Notes: generated by a model not told the origin, from the sequence alone. DNA of 12,370 nucleotides from Chitinophagaceae bacterium (GCA_947461645.1 CANHMN010000024.1:1-12370), one strand, 5' to 3'; positions 1 to 7,596 are shown, counted from the stretch's first letter. A program made the numbers and translations.

Positions 1-1
1 A

Positions 2-922
2 TTGTTCTGGTACTCGGGTCTTTTGCCCGATATGGCAACTGTAAGAGACAGAGCAAAAACCAAATTCCGTAAAATGATGTATGGTGTTGCTTCTTTCGGT
101 TGGACAGGAAGCACCAAGCACTGGCAACGTCATGAATCACTTTCATTGGTGTTGGCCGGTTTGAGTACACCACTTGTATTGTCGGTACACACTATCGTAT
201 CTTTTGACTTCGCTACTTCGGTTGTACCGGGCTGGCATACTACCATCTTCCCTCCTTACTTCGTTGCGGGTGCCATCTTCAGTGGATTTGCTATGGTGCA
301 AACGCTTTTGATTGTGGTGAGAAAAGTAATGGGACTACAAGATTATATCACACTTGGTCACATTGAAGCGATGAATAAAGTTATCGTATTGACCGGAAGT
401 ATTGTTGGTTGTGCATACCTAACAGAATTGTTTATCGCGTGGTATGGTCAGAATCCATATGAGTGGTATGCTTTCTCTCAAAACAGAGCAAACTTGTTTA
501 GCCCTTATGGATGGAGCTATTGGTTGATGATGTTCTGTAACGTGGTTTCTCCACAGTTGTTCTGGAGCCGTAAATTAAGAAGAAACATTACAGTTACTTT
601 CTTCATGAGTATCGTGGTAAACATTGGTATGTGGTACGAGCGTTTTGTAATTATCGTAACTTCTATTTACCGTGATTTCTTGCCATCAAGCTGGAGTACT
701 TATTATAGTCCTACTATTTGGGAAATCGGATTTTACTTGGGTACATTCGGATTGTTCTTCACCTGCTTCTTCTTGTTTGCGAAATACTTCCCTGTAATTG
801 CGGTAGCGGAGATCAAATCAATTTTGAAGACGAGCGGTGAAAATTACAAAGCTAAAATGACAGATATAGAGAAAGCGGATTCTGAGAAGTTTTATGTAGA
901 AGAAGTGGAGCATGCGCACTAA
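2..922 (+). CDS. actC: Alternative complex III subunit ActC, NrfD/PsrC family (5'-truncated by window edge)
   Basis: This is the membrane-integral quinol-oxidising subunit of alternative complex III. The frame is already open at the window edge and the first visible residues ([17 protein letters not shown]) are internal to the family, so the true start lies upstream; roughly the last 306 residues are present. Family members usually have over 450 residues. Visible motifs are [19 protein letters not shown] (about residues 69-87 of the visible part), which is typical of the ActC/NrfD quinol region, and [13 protein letters not shown] followed by RDFLPSSW. About six hydrophobic helices can be placed at 46-67, 84-106, 124-147, 166-185, 195-215 and 237-265, followed by a charged cytoplasmic tail ending EEVEHAH. 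By family knowledge ActC accepts electrons from menaquinol and passes them to the iron-sulfur subunit ActB, which should lie just upstream. The stop codon is the beginning of the 46-bp spacer repeat. Confidence 0.95.
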   Translation: MFWYSGLLPDMATVRDRAKTKFRKMMYGVASFGWTGSTKHWQRHESLSLVLAGLSTPLVLSVHTIVSFDFATSVVPGWHTTIFPPYFVAGAIFSGFAMVQTLLIVVRKVMGLQDYITLGHIEAMNKVIVLTGSIVGCAYLTELFIAWYGQNPYEWYAFSQNRANLFSPYGWSYWLMMFCNVVSPQLFWSRKLRRNITVTFFMSIVVNIGMWYERFVIIVTSIYRDFLPSSWSTYYSPTIWEIGFYLGTFGLFFTCFFLFAKYFPVIAVAEIKSILKTSGENYKAKMTDIEKADSEKFYVEEVEHAH

Positions 923-966
923 AAAGTAAAAAGCCTGTCCGCCTTTGGCGGATAAAAAGCAATTTT
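921..966. repeat. 46-bp intergenic repeat with hairpin, copy 1 (after actC)
   Basis: These 46 bases are identical to positions 8176-8221. The copy starts inside the actC stop codon with AAAAAGTAAAAAGC, continues into a perfect hairpin (stem TCCGCC 938-943, loop TTT, stem GGCGGA 947-952; a G.U and a U-A pair can extend it to 8 bp) and ends TAAAAAGCAATTTT. The hairpin is not followed by a U tract on the + strand, so it does not look like a terminator of the operon. On the - strand it is followed by T-rich sequence. Confidence 0.9.
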
Positions 967-975
967 TCGTAGAAG

Positions 976-1016
976 CGTTTTTTGAATTTTGACTTTTAAA
1001 TTTTGAATTTTTTTAA
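976..1016. repeat. T-rich tract built of TTTTGAA/TTTTGAC-like units
   Basis: Between the 46-bp repeat and the actD start the spacer is a run of imperfect TTTTGAA, TTTTGAC and TTTTAAA units. Related T-rich units follow the second copy of the 46-bp repeat (about 8235-8294), so the similarity between the two spacers extends loosely beyond the exact 46 bases. It could equally reflect a generally A+T-rich spacer. Confidence 0.5.
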
Positions 1017-1025
1017 ATAAAAACT

Positions 1026-1616
1026 ATGGCTGGAGGAATTAAAAAATTTGTAGTGGGTTCCTTTGATGATGAGGCGGTATTGTTTCCGGCGGTGAAAAAT
1101 GTTCGCAAAGCCGGCTACAAAATCCATGATGTTTATACCCCGTTTCCTGTGCATGGTCTTGATCATGCTATGGGATTAAGAGAAACCAGTTTGCATACAG
1201 CGGGCTTTATTTATGCCATTACCGGAACTACAACAGCGCTTAGTTTTATGAGCTGGGTATTTACTAAAGATTGGCCTTTGAATATTGGTGGAAAGCCACA
1301 CTTTGCATTGCCGGCTTGGATTCCCATTACTTTTGAGTTGACTGTATTGTTTTCTGCTGTGGGAATGGTGCTAACCTTCTGCTACTTGTGTCAGCTTTCT
1401 CCATTTGTAAAAAAACACCACTTTCATCCAAGAGCTACCGACGATCTTTTTGTTATGGCCATTGAGTGTACTGATAAAACAAACGATGAAGAGGTAAAGT
1501 CATTCCTTGAAAAAGCCGGTGCGAAAGAAATAAATATTCAACATGCGGAAACAGGCTGGTGGATTGGCAGATACGACAGAGAACAAAAATTGTACAGAGA
1601 GGAAAAAGGGTATTAA
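1026..1616 (+). CDS. actD: Alternative complex III subunit ActD (DUF3341)
   Basis: This 196-residue protein matches the DUF3341/ActD family in length and pattern. A soluble N-terminal part (residues 1-56; KKFVVGSFDDEAVLFPAVK, then YTPFPVHGLDHAMGLRETSL) precedes two membrane helices at about 57-78 and 99-123, and a C-terminal soluble part contains HHFHPRATDDLFVMAIE followed by a small alpha/beta segment. ActD carries no cofactor; in the known structures it packs against ActC and ActF on the cytoplasmic side. The ATG is chosen because the family begins only a few residues before the FVVGSFDD motif. No Shine-Dalgarno sequence precedes it, only an A/T-rich leader. The gene follows actC after a 103-bp spacer that carries the repeat, and precedes actE by 72 bp. 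Confidence 0.95.
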   Translation: MAGGIKKFVVGSFDDEAVLFPAVKNVRKAGYKIHDVYTPFPVHGLDHAMGLRETSLHTAGFIYAITGTTTALSFMSWVFTKDWPLNIGGKPHFALPAWIPITFELTVLFSAVGMVLTFCYLCQLSPFVKKHHFHPRATDDLFVMAIECTDKTNDEEVKSFLEKAGAKEINIQHAETGWWIGRYDREQKLYREEKGY

Positions 1617-1645
1617 TAATCTCTGTTAGAAAAAAGAAGTAAGTG

Positions 1646-1666
1646 TTAGGCGTTGAAGCCGCCTGA
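1646..1666 (+). other. Stem-loop in the actD-actE spacer
   Basis: TTAGGCG (1646-1652) pairs with CGCCTGA (1660-1666) around a 7-base loop, giving 7 bp including one G.U. It stands out in an otherwise A-rich 72-bp spacer. The position just after actD resembles that of the other spacer hairpins. No U tract follows, so termination is unlikely. Confidence 0.5.
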
Positions 1667-1688
1667 ATATAAAAAGAATAAAGAACCA

Positions 1689-2318
1689 ATGAAAAAAACA
1701 GCAACACTATCATTTCTGGTCATCGCAATAACGGCAACCATTGTTAGTTGTGACAGTAAGCGCGAGCCCGGCAAAATATACATGCCCGATATGGCTTACA
1801 GCAGATCATATGAAACTTATGCTGAAAGAGACTCGGCTATATTTACTTCTAACATCGAAGAAAGAGGAGGAAGTAAAATATATTATGATAACAACCCTGT
1901 TATCGGAACCATTAAACAAGGGGAGCTTTATCCTTATACTTTGCCAAACGACAGCAATGGATATAAAATGAGTGCTGCAGTCATCAATCCAATAGAATCT
2001 ATGACCGAAGCTGAAATGAAAGAGGCTGGTAGAATTTACAACATCAACTGCGCTATTTGTCATGGTGATAAAGGTGCCGGAAACGGACCACTTTCTACCT
2101 CAGGCAAAATTGGTGGCGTGGCAAACCTTACCCTTGATTCTTATGTGAAGATGACCGACGGAACCATGTTTCATTCCATTACGTATGGTAAAAACAACAT
2201 GGGCAGCTATGCATCACAGTTAGACAGAAAGATGAGATGGATGGTTATCAAGTACATCCGTACTTTACAACCAAAAGCTGCAAATACAACCGCAGCAACT
2301 GATTCAACAAAGAGCTAA
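1689..2318 (+). CDS. actE: Alternative complex III monohaem cytochrome c lipoprotein ActE
   Basis: This is a periplasmic, lipid-anchored c-type cytochrome of 209 residues. The N-terminus (MKKTATLSFL...) is a lipoprotein signal peptide with lipobox IVS-C, Cys21 being the lipidation site. The single haem motif CAICH is at residues 121-125 and a plausible distal ligand is Met171 in YGKNNMGSYA. The start is the ATG at 1689: an in-frame TTG 36 bases upstream would put twelve charged residues before the signal peptide and sits in the loop of the spacer hairpin. By family knowledge ActE takes electrons from the multihaem ActA and hands them to the oxidase; since CoxB here has no fused cytochrome, ActE is the likely direct donor to CuA. 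The C-terminal tail (QPKAANTTAATDSTKS) is Thr/Ala-rich and probably disordered. Confidence 0.93.
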   Translation: MKKTATLSFLVIAITATIVSCDSKREPGKIYMPDMAYSRSYETYAERDSAIFTSNIEERGGSKIYYDNNPVIGTIKQGELYPYTLPNDSNGYKMSAAVINPIESMTEAEMKEAGRIYNINCAICHGDKGAGNGPLSTSGKIGGVANLTLDSYVKMTDGTMFHSITYGKNNMGSYASQLDRKMRWMVIKYIRTLQPKAANTTAATDSTKS

Positions 2319-2332
2319 AAAACAAAAAGAAT

Positions 2333-2346
2333 GCCTTGCAAAAGGC
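2333..2346 (+). other. Stem-loop with GCAA tetraloop in the actE-actF spacer
   Basis: GCCTT (2333-2337) and AAGGC (2342-2346) form a 5-bp stem closed by GCAA, a GNRA-type tetraloop. The flanks are A-rich (TAAAAAACAAAAAG starting in the actE stop codon, then GGATTTAAAAAATAAAG). The order of A-rich flank, GCC...GGCGGAT hairpin and A-rich flank resembles a diverged relative of the 46-bp repeat, but the sequence identity is short. Confidence 0.45.
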
Positions 2347-2372
2347 GGATTTAAAAAATAAAGATAATTTAG

Positions 2373-3647
2373 ATGAACAAGCAATTTGAATTACCGGCTG
2401 GTTACAAAAAGTGGACTTGGGGTTTGATTGGAGCGGGCGTATTGGCTTTATTGTATGGTATCGTTATGCTGCACCCTTTTGCAGCCGTATCACATGAGGC
2501 CGGTGCTGCACACGCACACCAAGATCATGGCAGCACAAGATTCTGGGCGGTCTTGCTTCAGAACAGCGTTTATTGGTTGCTGGTAGTTAATGCCTCCATG
2601 TTCTTTATTTGTGTAACTACTATGGCAATGGGTGGTTGGCAAATTGCATTGAGAAGAGTACCCGAAGCAATATCAAGCTTAGTACCAACATTGGGAATCA
2701 TCACCTTTGTTGTTCTGATGGCAATTGTTTGGGGCGGAAGAACAGATATTTACCATTGGTTAGATGCTTCTGCGGTTGCTAAAGATCCTATACTGAATGG
2801 CAAAAGCGGATTTTTGAATCCTACGTTTTACACCATCTGGTCGGCTGTATCAATTGCCATGTGGTGGTTGCTTGGTCGTAAAATGCGCAGCTTGAGTTTG
2901 GAAACAGACAAAAAAGGACAAATGGACCATGAAACAGCAAAGAAGTGGATTTGGAAAAATACAGTTTGGGCATCTCTTTATACAGTATTCTTCGGCTTGT
3001 CTGTTGCTTCAACGATCCCATGGCTTTGGTTAATGAGCATTGATGCTCATTGGTACAGTACGATGTACAGCTGGTATACCTTTGCAAGCACTTTTGTATC
3101 TGGCATGTCTTTGGTGGCGTTGTTCATCATCTTTTTGAAGAACAGAGGTCAACTGGAATATGTTACAGAAGAGCATTTGCACGATATTGGTAAATTCATG
3201 TTTGCCTTCTCGGTGTTTTGGACTTATTTGTGGTTCTCTCAATACATGCTTATCTGGTACAGCAACCAGCCTGAAGAAACAAAATACTTTATTGAAAGAA
3301 TAGGTACTGCAGAAAAATCCGGGCCATACAAAGGAATTTTCTTCCTTAACCTTATTGTAAACTTCCTTTGTCCTTTGCTTATCCTAATGAAAAGAGGGGT
3401 TAAGCGCAATTGGACAATGGTAACCATAATGGCTGTATTAATTATTTTTGGTCACTGGATAGATTTGTATCAAATGGTGATGCCGGGAACTTTAAGGGAA
3501 CATGCAGAAATGATGCCTTTTGAGTTTGGTATCGCTGCATTGTTTATCGGAATCATCATGTGGGGCGTGGGCAGATTTTTCACTAAGCACGAGCTTACAG
3601 CGAAAAATCATCCATTCCTTAAAGAAAGTATGATTCACCATACCTAA
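2373..3647 (+). CDS. actF: Alternative complex III membrane subunit ActF
   Basis: This 424-residue polytopic protein is the second large membrane subunit of alternative complex III. About ten hydrophobic helices can be placed, at roughly 15-33, 58-87, 101-121, 150-167, 195-222, 231-255, 270-296, 321-339, 347-368 and 384-401. Recognisable family stretches are HDIGKFMFAFSVFWTYLWFS (270-289), continuing into QYMLIWYSNQPEET, and FGHWIDLYQMVMPGT (359-373). ActF is structurally related to ActC but is not thought to bind quinol productively; together they form the membrane core. A His-rich stretch (HEAGAAHAHQDHG, 41-53) lies between the first two helices. The start ATG has no visible ribosome-binding site. 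The gene closes the ACIII part of the operon; the oxidase genes begin 77 bp downstream. Confidence 0.94.
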   Translation: MNKQFELPAGYKKWTWGLIGAGVLALLYGIVMLHPFAAVSHEAGAAHAHQDHGSTRFWAVLLQNSVYWLLVVNASMFFICVTTMAMGGWQIALRRVPEAISSLVPTLGIITFVVLMAIVWGGRTDIYHWLDASAVAKDPILNGKSGFLNPTFYTIWSAVSIAMWWLLGRKMRSLSLETDKKGQMDHETAKKWIWKNTVWASLYTVFFGLSVASTIPWLWLMSIDAHWYSTMYSWYTFASTFVSGMSLVALFIIFLKNRGQLEYVTEEHLHDIGKFMFAFSVFWTYLWFSQYMLIWYSNQPEETKYFIERIGTAEKSGPYKGIFFLNLIVNFLCPLLILMKRGVKRNWTMVTIMAVLIIFGHWIDLYQMVMPGTLREHAEMMPFEFGIAALFIGIIMWGVGRFFTKHELTAKNHPFLKESMIHHT

Positions 3648-3650
3648 TAG

Positions 3651-3680
3651 TTGTAATACCGTAAACAGAAAATAACTTTT
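3651..3680 (+). promoter_or_regulatory. Possible internal promoter before coxB
   Basis: TTG (3651-3653) and TAACTTTT (3673-3680) are 19 bases apart, close to the Bacteroidota -33/-7 pattern (TTTG and TAnnTTTG), with the last base of the -7 box mismatched. It lies in the spacer between the ACIII genes and the oxidase genes, where a promoter would allow separate expression. A+T-rich spacers give such matches by chance, so this is only a candidate. Confidence 0.27.
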
Positions 3681-3682
3681 AA

Positions 3683-3702
3683 AGGTCTTGTTGACAGGAC
3701 TT
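3683..3702 (+). other. Stem-loop in the actF-coxB spacer
   Basis: AAGGTCTTG paired with CAGGACTT around a TTGA loop (stem 3683-3690 with 3695-3702; 8 bp including two G.U pairs). It is flanked by A-rich sequence and not by a U tract. It could be a processing or stability element between the two modules, or chance. Confidence 0.45.
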
Positions 3703-3724
3703 AAAGAAGAAAAAAACATAACCA

Positions 3725-4792
3725 ATGAACGAGTTTTATCTTATTGCGATTGTAGCCATGATTTTTGTGGTGATTTTTCAAATTGCCAAAGCAAGTGAAT
3801 ATGTTAGTGTGTTGAAGGGAGAAGAAAAATCCCGCAAGCAAAACAACAAAATCAATGCATTTCTAATGATTGCCTTTTTGATAGTTGGATTGTATGGCGC
3901 ATGGTATTGCAATGAATTGTATTATGGAAAAACATTGTTTCCCCAGGGGTCGGCTTCTGTTGAGGGTGAAAAAATTGATTTGATGCTTTACATCACCATA
4001 GGAGTTACAGGTACCGTATTTATAATTACTCAGGTTTTGCTTTTTTGGTTTGCATTCAAATACCAGGAGCGCGATGGCAACAAAGCATTCTATTTCCCAC
4101 ACAACAACAAGCTTGAACTACTTTGGACAACTGTTCCGGCTATCTTCTTAACCATATTGGTTGTATTCGGATTGAAATTCTGGTTTAAGGTTACAGGAGA
4201 TGCTCCAAAAGATTCCGTTGTTGTTGAAATCACTGGTCATCAGTTTGCTTGGGATATGCGTTATCCAGGAAAAGACGGTAAACTAGGAAAGAAAAACTAC
4301 AAATTATACAATCAGCCTTCAGGTAATACCTTGGCTGTTGATTTCGAAGACCCTGAAAGCCATGACGATTTGCATACAACAGAAATGCACTTGCCTGTTG
4401 GAAAACCGATTAAGCTGGTAATCAACGCTATGGATGTAATTCATGACGTAGGTCTTTCACACTTCAGAATGAAAATGGATGCCGTTCCGGGAATACCAAC
4501 AACATTGTGGTTCACTCCGAAATACACCACAGAGGAAATGAAAAAAAGAACAGGTAATCCAAACTTTGTTTACGAAATCAGTTGCGATCAGATGTGTGGT
4601 AAAGGACACTTCTCCATGCGCGGTGTAATTGTTGTAGAGTCTGAAGAAGATTACAACAAATGGTTGGCTTCTCAAAAACCGGAATACTTCACATTGTATC
4701 CCGACAAAGATCCAACAGCAACAAAAAACACAGAAAACACAGCAGATTCTACAGCCAACAAATCAGTTGCTGCGGTAATGCCAAAGCCATAA
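3725..4792 (+). CDS. coxB: Cytochrome c oxidase subunit II (CuA subunit)
   Basis: This subunit receives electrons from cytochrome c and passes them from the binuclear CuA centre to haem a in subunit I. The CuA ligands are visible: His240 in DVIHDVGL, Cys287, Cys291, His295 and Met298 in CDQMCGKGHFSM, plus the aromatic stretch QFAWDMRYPG (173-182) near the electron entry point. The backbone-ligand position between the cysteines, usually Glu, is Gln289. The helix pair typical of the family is at about 88-112 and 132-153, with the conserved LLWTTVPAIFLTI. Two further hydrophobic segments (about 3-20 and 44-63) form an N-terminal extension. No CXXCH haem motif is present, so this is not a caa3-type fusion. 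The tail from residue 327 is Thr/Asn/Ala-rich and periplasmic. Length is 355 residues, longer than a minimal CoxB because of the extension and the tail. Confidence 0.96.
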   Translation: MNEFYLIAIVAMIFVVIFQIAKASEYVSVLKGEEKSRKQNNKINAFLMIAFLIVGLYGAWYCNELYYGKTLFPQGSASVEGEKIDLMLYITIGVTGTVFIITQVLLFWFAFKYQERDGNKAFYFPHNNKLELLWTTVPAIFLTILVVFGLKFWFKVTGDAPKDSVVVEITGHQFAWDMRYPGKDGKLGKKNYKLYNQPSGNTLAVDFEDPESHDDLHTTEMHLPVGKPIKLVINAMDVIHDVGLSHFRMKMDAVPGIPTTLWFTPKYTTEEMKKRTGNPNFVYEISCDQMCGKGHFSMRGVIVVESEEDYNKWLASQKPEYFTLYPDKDPTATKNTENTADSTANKSVAAVMPKP

Positions 4793-4828
4793 AAAAATTT
4801 AAACGAACTAATCCTATATTTTAACACT

Positions 4829-6634
4829 ATGAGTACAGCTACATTAGAAACAGCAGCACACCACGAAGCACATCATGGCGATCACCACGGAGATCATCAC
4901 CATCATGAAACCTTCATCACTAAATATGTGTTTAGTCAAGACCACAAAACTATCGCAAAGCAGTTTTTGGTTACAGGTATCATTTGGGCGTTTATTGGCG
5001 GTTTGTTTTCGGTAATATTCCGTTTACAACTTGCAGACCCTAATGCTACCTATCCATGGCTTGAAGATTTATTGGGCCATTGGGCACCAGGCGGTAAGCT
5101 TCAACCAGAGTTTTATTATGCATTGGTTACTATGCACGGAACCATTTTGGTGTTCTTTGTATTGACAGCAGGCTTGAGCGGTACTTTCGCTAACTTCTTG
5201 ATTCCTCTTCAGATTGGCGCAAGAGACATGGCCTCACCCATGTTGAATATGCTTAGCTACTGGTTTTTCTTTTTGGCATCTGTTATTATGATGTCTTCAC
5301 TTTTTGTACAAACCGGACCCGCAAGTGGCGGCTGGACTATATATCCACCATTAAGTGCGTTAGGCGAGGCTTCCTCAGGAAGTAAGATTGGTATGGATTT
5401 GTGGTTGGTAAGTATGGCAATGTTTATCGTGTCTTCTTTGTTGGGAGGCTTGAACTATATCACAACCATTCTAAACATGCGTACAAAAGGAATGAGCATG
5501 ACGAGAATGCCTTTGACCATTTGGGCGCTTTTCTTTACAGCGGTACTGGGTGTACTTTCTTTCCCGGTATTGTTGTCAGGTGCTATACTTTTATTGTTTG
5601 ACAGAAATCTTGGAACAAGTTTTTATTTGAGTGATATTGTAGTTGCTGGAAAAATCCTTCCTAATGAAGGAGGTAGTGCTATTCTTTTCCAGCACTTGTT
5701 CTGGTTCCTTGGTCACCCAGAAGTGTACATCATTCTATTGCCTGCAATGGGAATGTCTTCAGAAATACTTTCTGTGAACAGCCGTAAGCCTATCTTCGGA
5801 TATATGGCGATGGTGGGTTCGCTTTTTGCCATTACTATTTTGGCCTTCCTGGTTTGGGCACACCATATGTTTGTAACCGGACTGAATCCTTTCTTAGGTT
5901 CTGTATTCGTGTTGCTCACCCTTTTGATTGCCGTTCCTTCAGCTATTAAAGTGTTTAACTGGTTAACCACTTTGTGGAGAGGAAACATCAGGTTCACGCC
6001 GGGAATGTTGTTTGCGATTGGTTTTGTGAGCTTGTTCATCAGTGGTGGTTTGACTGGTATTTTCCTTGGAAACTCTGCATTGGATATTCATCTTCACGAT
6101 ACCTATTTCGTAATTGCTCACTTTCACATTGTGATGGGAGTGGCTTCGTTCTTTGGCATGTATGCAGGTGTTTACCATTGGTATCCTAAAATGTTTGGAA
6201 GATACATGAACAATACGTTGTCATATATCCACTTCTGGGTTACCATTATCGGCGCTTATTTGATCTTCTGGCCGATGCACTATGAAGGTTTGGCAGGTAT
6301 GCCTCGCCGTTATTATGACTTCTCAAACTGGGAGTCATTCAAAATGTTTGGAGATTTGAATCAATTCATAAGTATGATTGCGCTTATTGTTTTTGCGGCT
6401 CAGTTGTTGTTTGTAATCAACTTCTTCTACAGCATTTGGAAAGGAAGAAAAGTAACAGAAGCGAATCCATGGAAGGCAAACACGTTAGAATGGACAACAC
6501 CAATTCGTCCAGGACACGGAAACTGGCCTGGCGACATTCCTGAAGTTCACCGTTGGCCTTATGACTATTCAAAAGACGGAAAAGATTTTATTGCTCAAGA
6601 TGTACCAGTTGGTGCTGACGAAAGCAAACATTAA
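4829..6634 (+). CDS. coxA: Cytochrome c oxidase subunit I (A-type haem-copper oxidase)
   Basis: This is the catalytic subunit, where O2 is reduced at the haem a3-CuB site and protons are pumped. Ligands by position are His103 and His433 for the low-spin haem, His431 for the high-spin haem, and His296, His345 and His346 for CuB. Tyr300, cross-linked to the CuB histidine in the family, is in GHPEVY. Proton-channel residues mark it as type A1: Asp133 and Asn140 in ARDMASPMLN (D channel), Glu298 in HPEVY, and Lys374 in SAIKVFNW (K channel). The 601 residues fit a 12-helix core with a polar C-terminal extension (about 541-601). The N-terminus (residues 11-26) is extremely His-rich. The ATG is preceded by a 36-bp spacer from coxB without a clear Shine-Dalgarno sequence or hairpin. 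The stop codon lies six bases before the cyoE start. Confidence 0.97.
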   Translation: MSTATLETAAHHEAHHGDHHGDHHHHETFITKYVFSQDHKTIAKQFLVTGIIWAFIGGLFSVIFRLQLADPNATYPWLEDLLGHWAPGGKLQPEFYYALVTMHGTILVFFVLTAGLSGTFANFLIPLQIGARDMASPMLNMLSYWFFFLASVIMMSSLFVQTGPASGGWTIYPPLSALGEASSGSKIGMDLWLVSMAMFIVSSLLGGLNYITTILNMRTKGMSMTRMPLTIWALFFTAVLGVLSFPVLLSGAILLLFDRNLGTSFYLSDIVVAGKILPNEGGSAILFQHLFWFLGHPEVYIILLPAMGMSSEILSVNSRKPIFGYMAMVGSLFAITILAFLVWAHHMFVTGLNPFLGSVFVLLTLLIAVPSAIKVFNWLTTLWRGNIRFTPGMLFAIGFVSLFISGGLTGIFLGNSALDIHLHDTYFVIAHFHIVMGVASFFGMYAGVYHWYPKMFGRYMNNTLSYIHFWVTIIGAYLIFWPMHYEGLAGMPRRYYDFSNWESFKMFGDLNQFISMIALIVFAAQLLFVINFFYSIWKGRKVTEANPWKANTLEWTTPIRPGHGNWPGDIPEVHRWPYDYSKDGKDFIAQDVPVGADESKH

Positions 6635-6640
6635 TATTCA

Positions 6641-7564
6641 GTGCAGGAAAACCGGAACGATATATCAGGTTCAACTTCTTTTGCATTGGTAAGCCGCGTG
6701 AAGGATTACTTTCAATTGTGTAAGTTCACGCTGAGTTTTTTGGTGGTTTTCAGCACGGTAATAAGTTACTTGCTGGCGCCCAACATCAGGTTTAACCTGA
6801 TACAAGTTCTTTTACTTTTTGCCGGTGGCATGCTTGTTACCGGATCGGCAAATACCATCAATCAGATTCTGGAAAGAGGTACGGATGCCATGATGAAAAG
6901 AACAGCATCGCGTCCTGTTGCCAGTGGAAGAATGACGCCCGAACATGCATGGGCTTTTGCAGCACTGATCGGTGCTGCAGGAATTGTCATCATGTACTCG
7001 TTCAGCACAGAAGCAGCATGGTTAAGTTTATTTAGTTTGGTGTTGTATGGTTTTGTATACACACCGCTGAAAAAAGTGAACTCTGTTGCTGTGTTAGTCG
7101 GTGCTATTCCCGGCGCACTACCTTGTTTGATTGGATGGGTAGCCAGCTTCGAACCTAATCAAACCAACGATTGGACGGGAGGATGGATTTTGTTTGCGAT
7201 ACAATTCTTGTGGCAATTCCCTCATTTTTGGGCCATAGCCTGGGTTGCACACAAAGATTACAGTACTGCAGGATTCAAACTATTGCCAAGCGACAAAGGA
7301 CCCACAAAGTTCACCGCTTTGCAAACCATCATGTACAGCGCAATGATGATTCCGATTGGAGTGCTACCAAAAGTATATGGTATCTCCGGCGCCGAAAGCA
7401 TGTGGATTGTTTTGGTTTGTAATTTGTTTATGCTTTACGTTAGTGTGTTGTTGTACATAAACATGGATGTTCGTTCGGCAAGAAGGGTAATGTTTAGTTC
7501 TTATTTTTATTTAATGATTGTTTTTTTAAGTCTCTATGCCAATAAGATGCCACCGCATCCCTAA
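6641..7564 (+). CDS. cyoE: Protohaem IX farnesyltransferase (haem O synthase)
   Basis: This membrane prenyltransferase of the UbiA family transfers a farnesyl group to haem B to make haem O, the precursor of haem A used by the oxidase encoded around it. The first Asp-rich region appears as NTINQILERGTDAMMKRT followed by SRP (71-91); the second conserved region is HKDYSTAGFKLLPSDKG. In the first motif Glu78 stands where many homologues have Asp, while Asp82, Arg87 and Arg91 are present. Multiple hydrophobic helices span the 307 residues, normal for the family. The best start is the GTG at 6641, six bases after the coxA stop; a second in-frame GTG at 6698 would remove residues 1-19 but keep the first helix. 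The tight spacing suggests translational coupling to coxA. Placement inside the oxidase operon supports the assignment over other UbiA functions. Confidence 0.94.
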   Translation: MQENRNDISGSTSFALVSRVKDYFQLCKFTLSFLVVFSTVISYLLAPNIRFNLIQVLLLFAGGMLVTGSANTINQILERGTDAMMKRTASRPVASGRMTPEHAWAFAALIGAAGIVIMYSFSTEAAWLSLFSLVLYGFVYTPLKKVNSVAVLVGAIPGALPCLIGWVASFEPNQTNDWTGGWILFAIQFLWQFPHFWAIAWVAHKDYSTAGFKLLPSDKGPTKFTALQTIMYSAMMIPIGVLPKVYGISGAESMWIVLVCNLFMLYVSVLLYINMDVRSARRVMFSSYFYLMIVFLSLYANKMPPHP

Positions 7565-7596
7565 GGCAATGGACTTGAAAGAAAAAATAAAGTGCG

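Noticed and set aside
938..952. TCCGCC-TTT-GGCGGA hairpin as a terminator after actC
   Set aside because: It is followed by TAAAAAGC and not a T run on the operon strand, and the ACIII genes continue directly after it.
1653..1688. Longer actE start at TTG 1653
   Set aside because: It would place twelve charged residues before a lipoprotein signal peptide and lies in the loop of a spacer hairpin; the ATG at 1689 gives a standard signal peptide.
5713..6039. A 108-residue - strand frame antisense to coxA
   Set aside because: It lies wholly opposite conserved coxA codons and its peptide has no family resemblance.
7569..7596. Earlier ATG at 7569 for the first subunit III gene
   Set aside because: It is in a different frame from the subunit III product.
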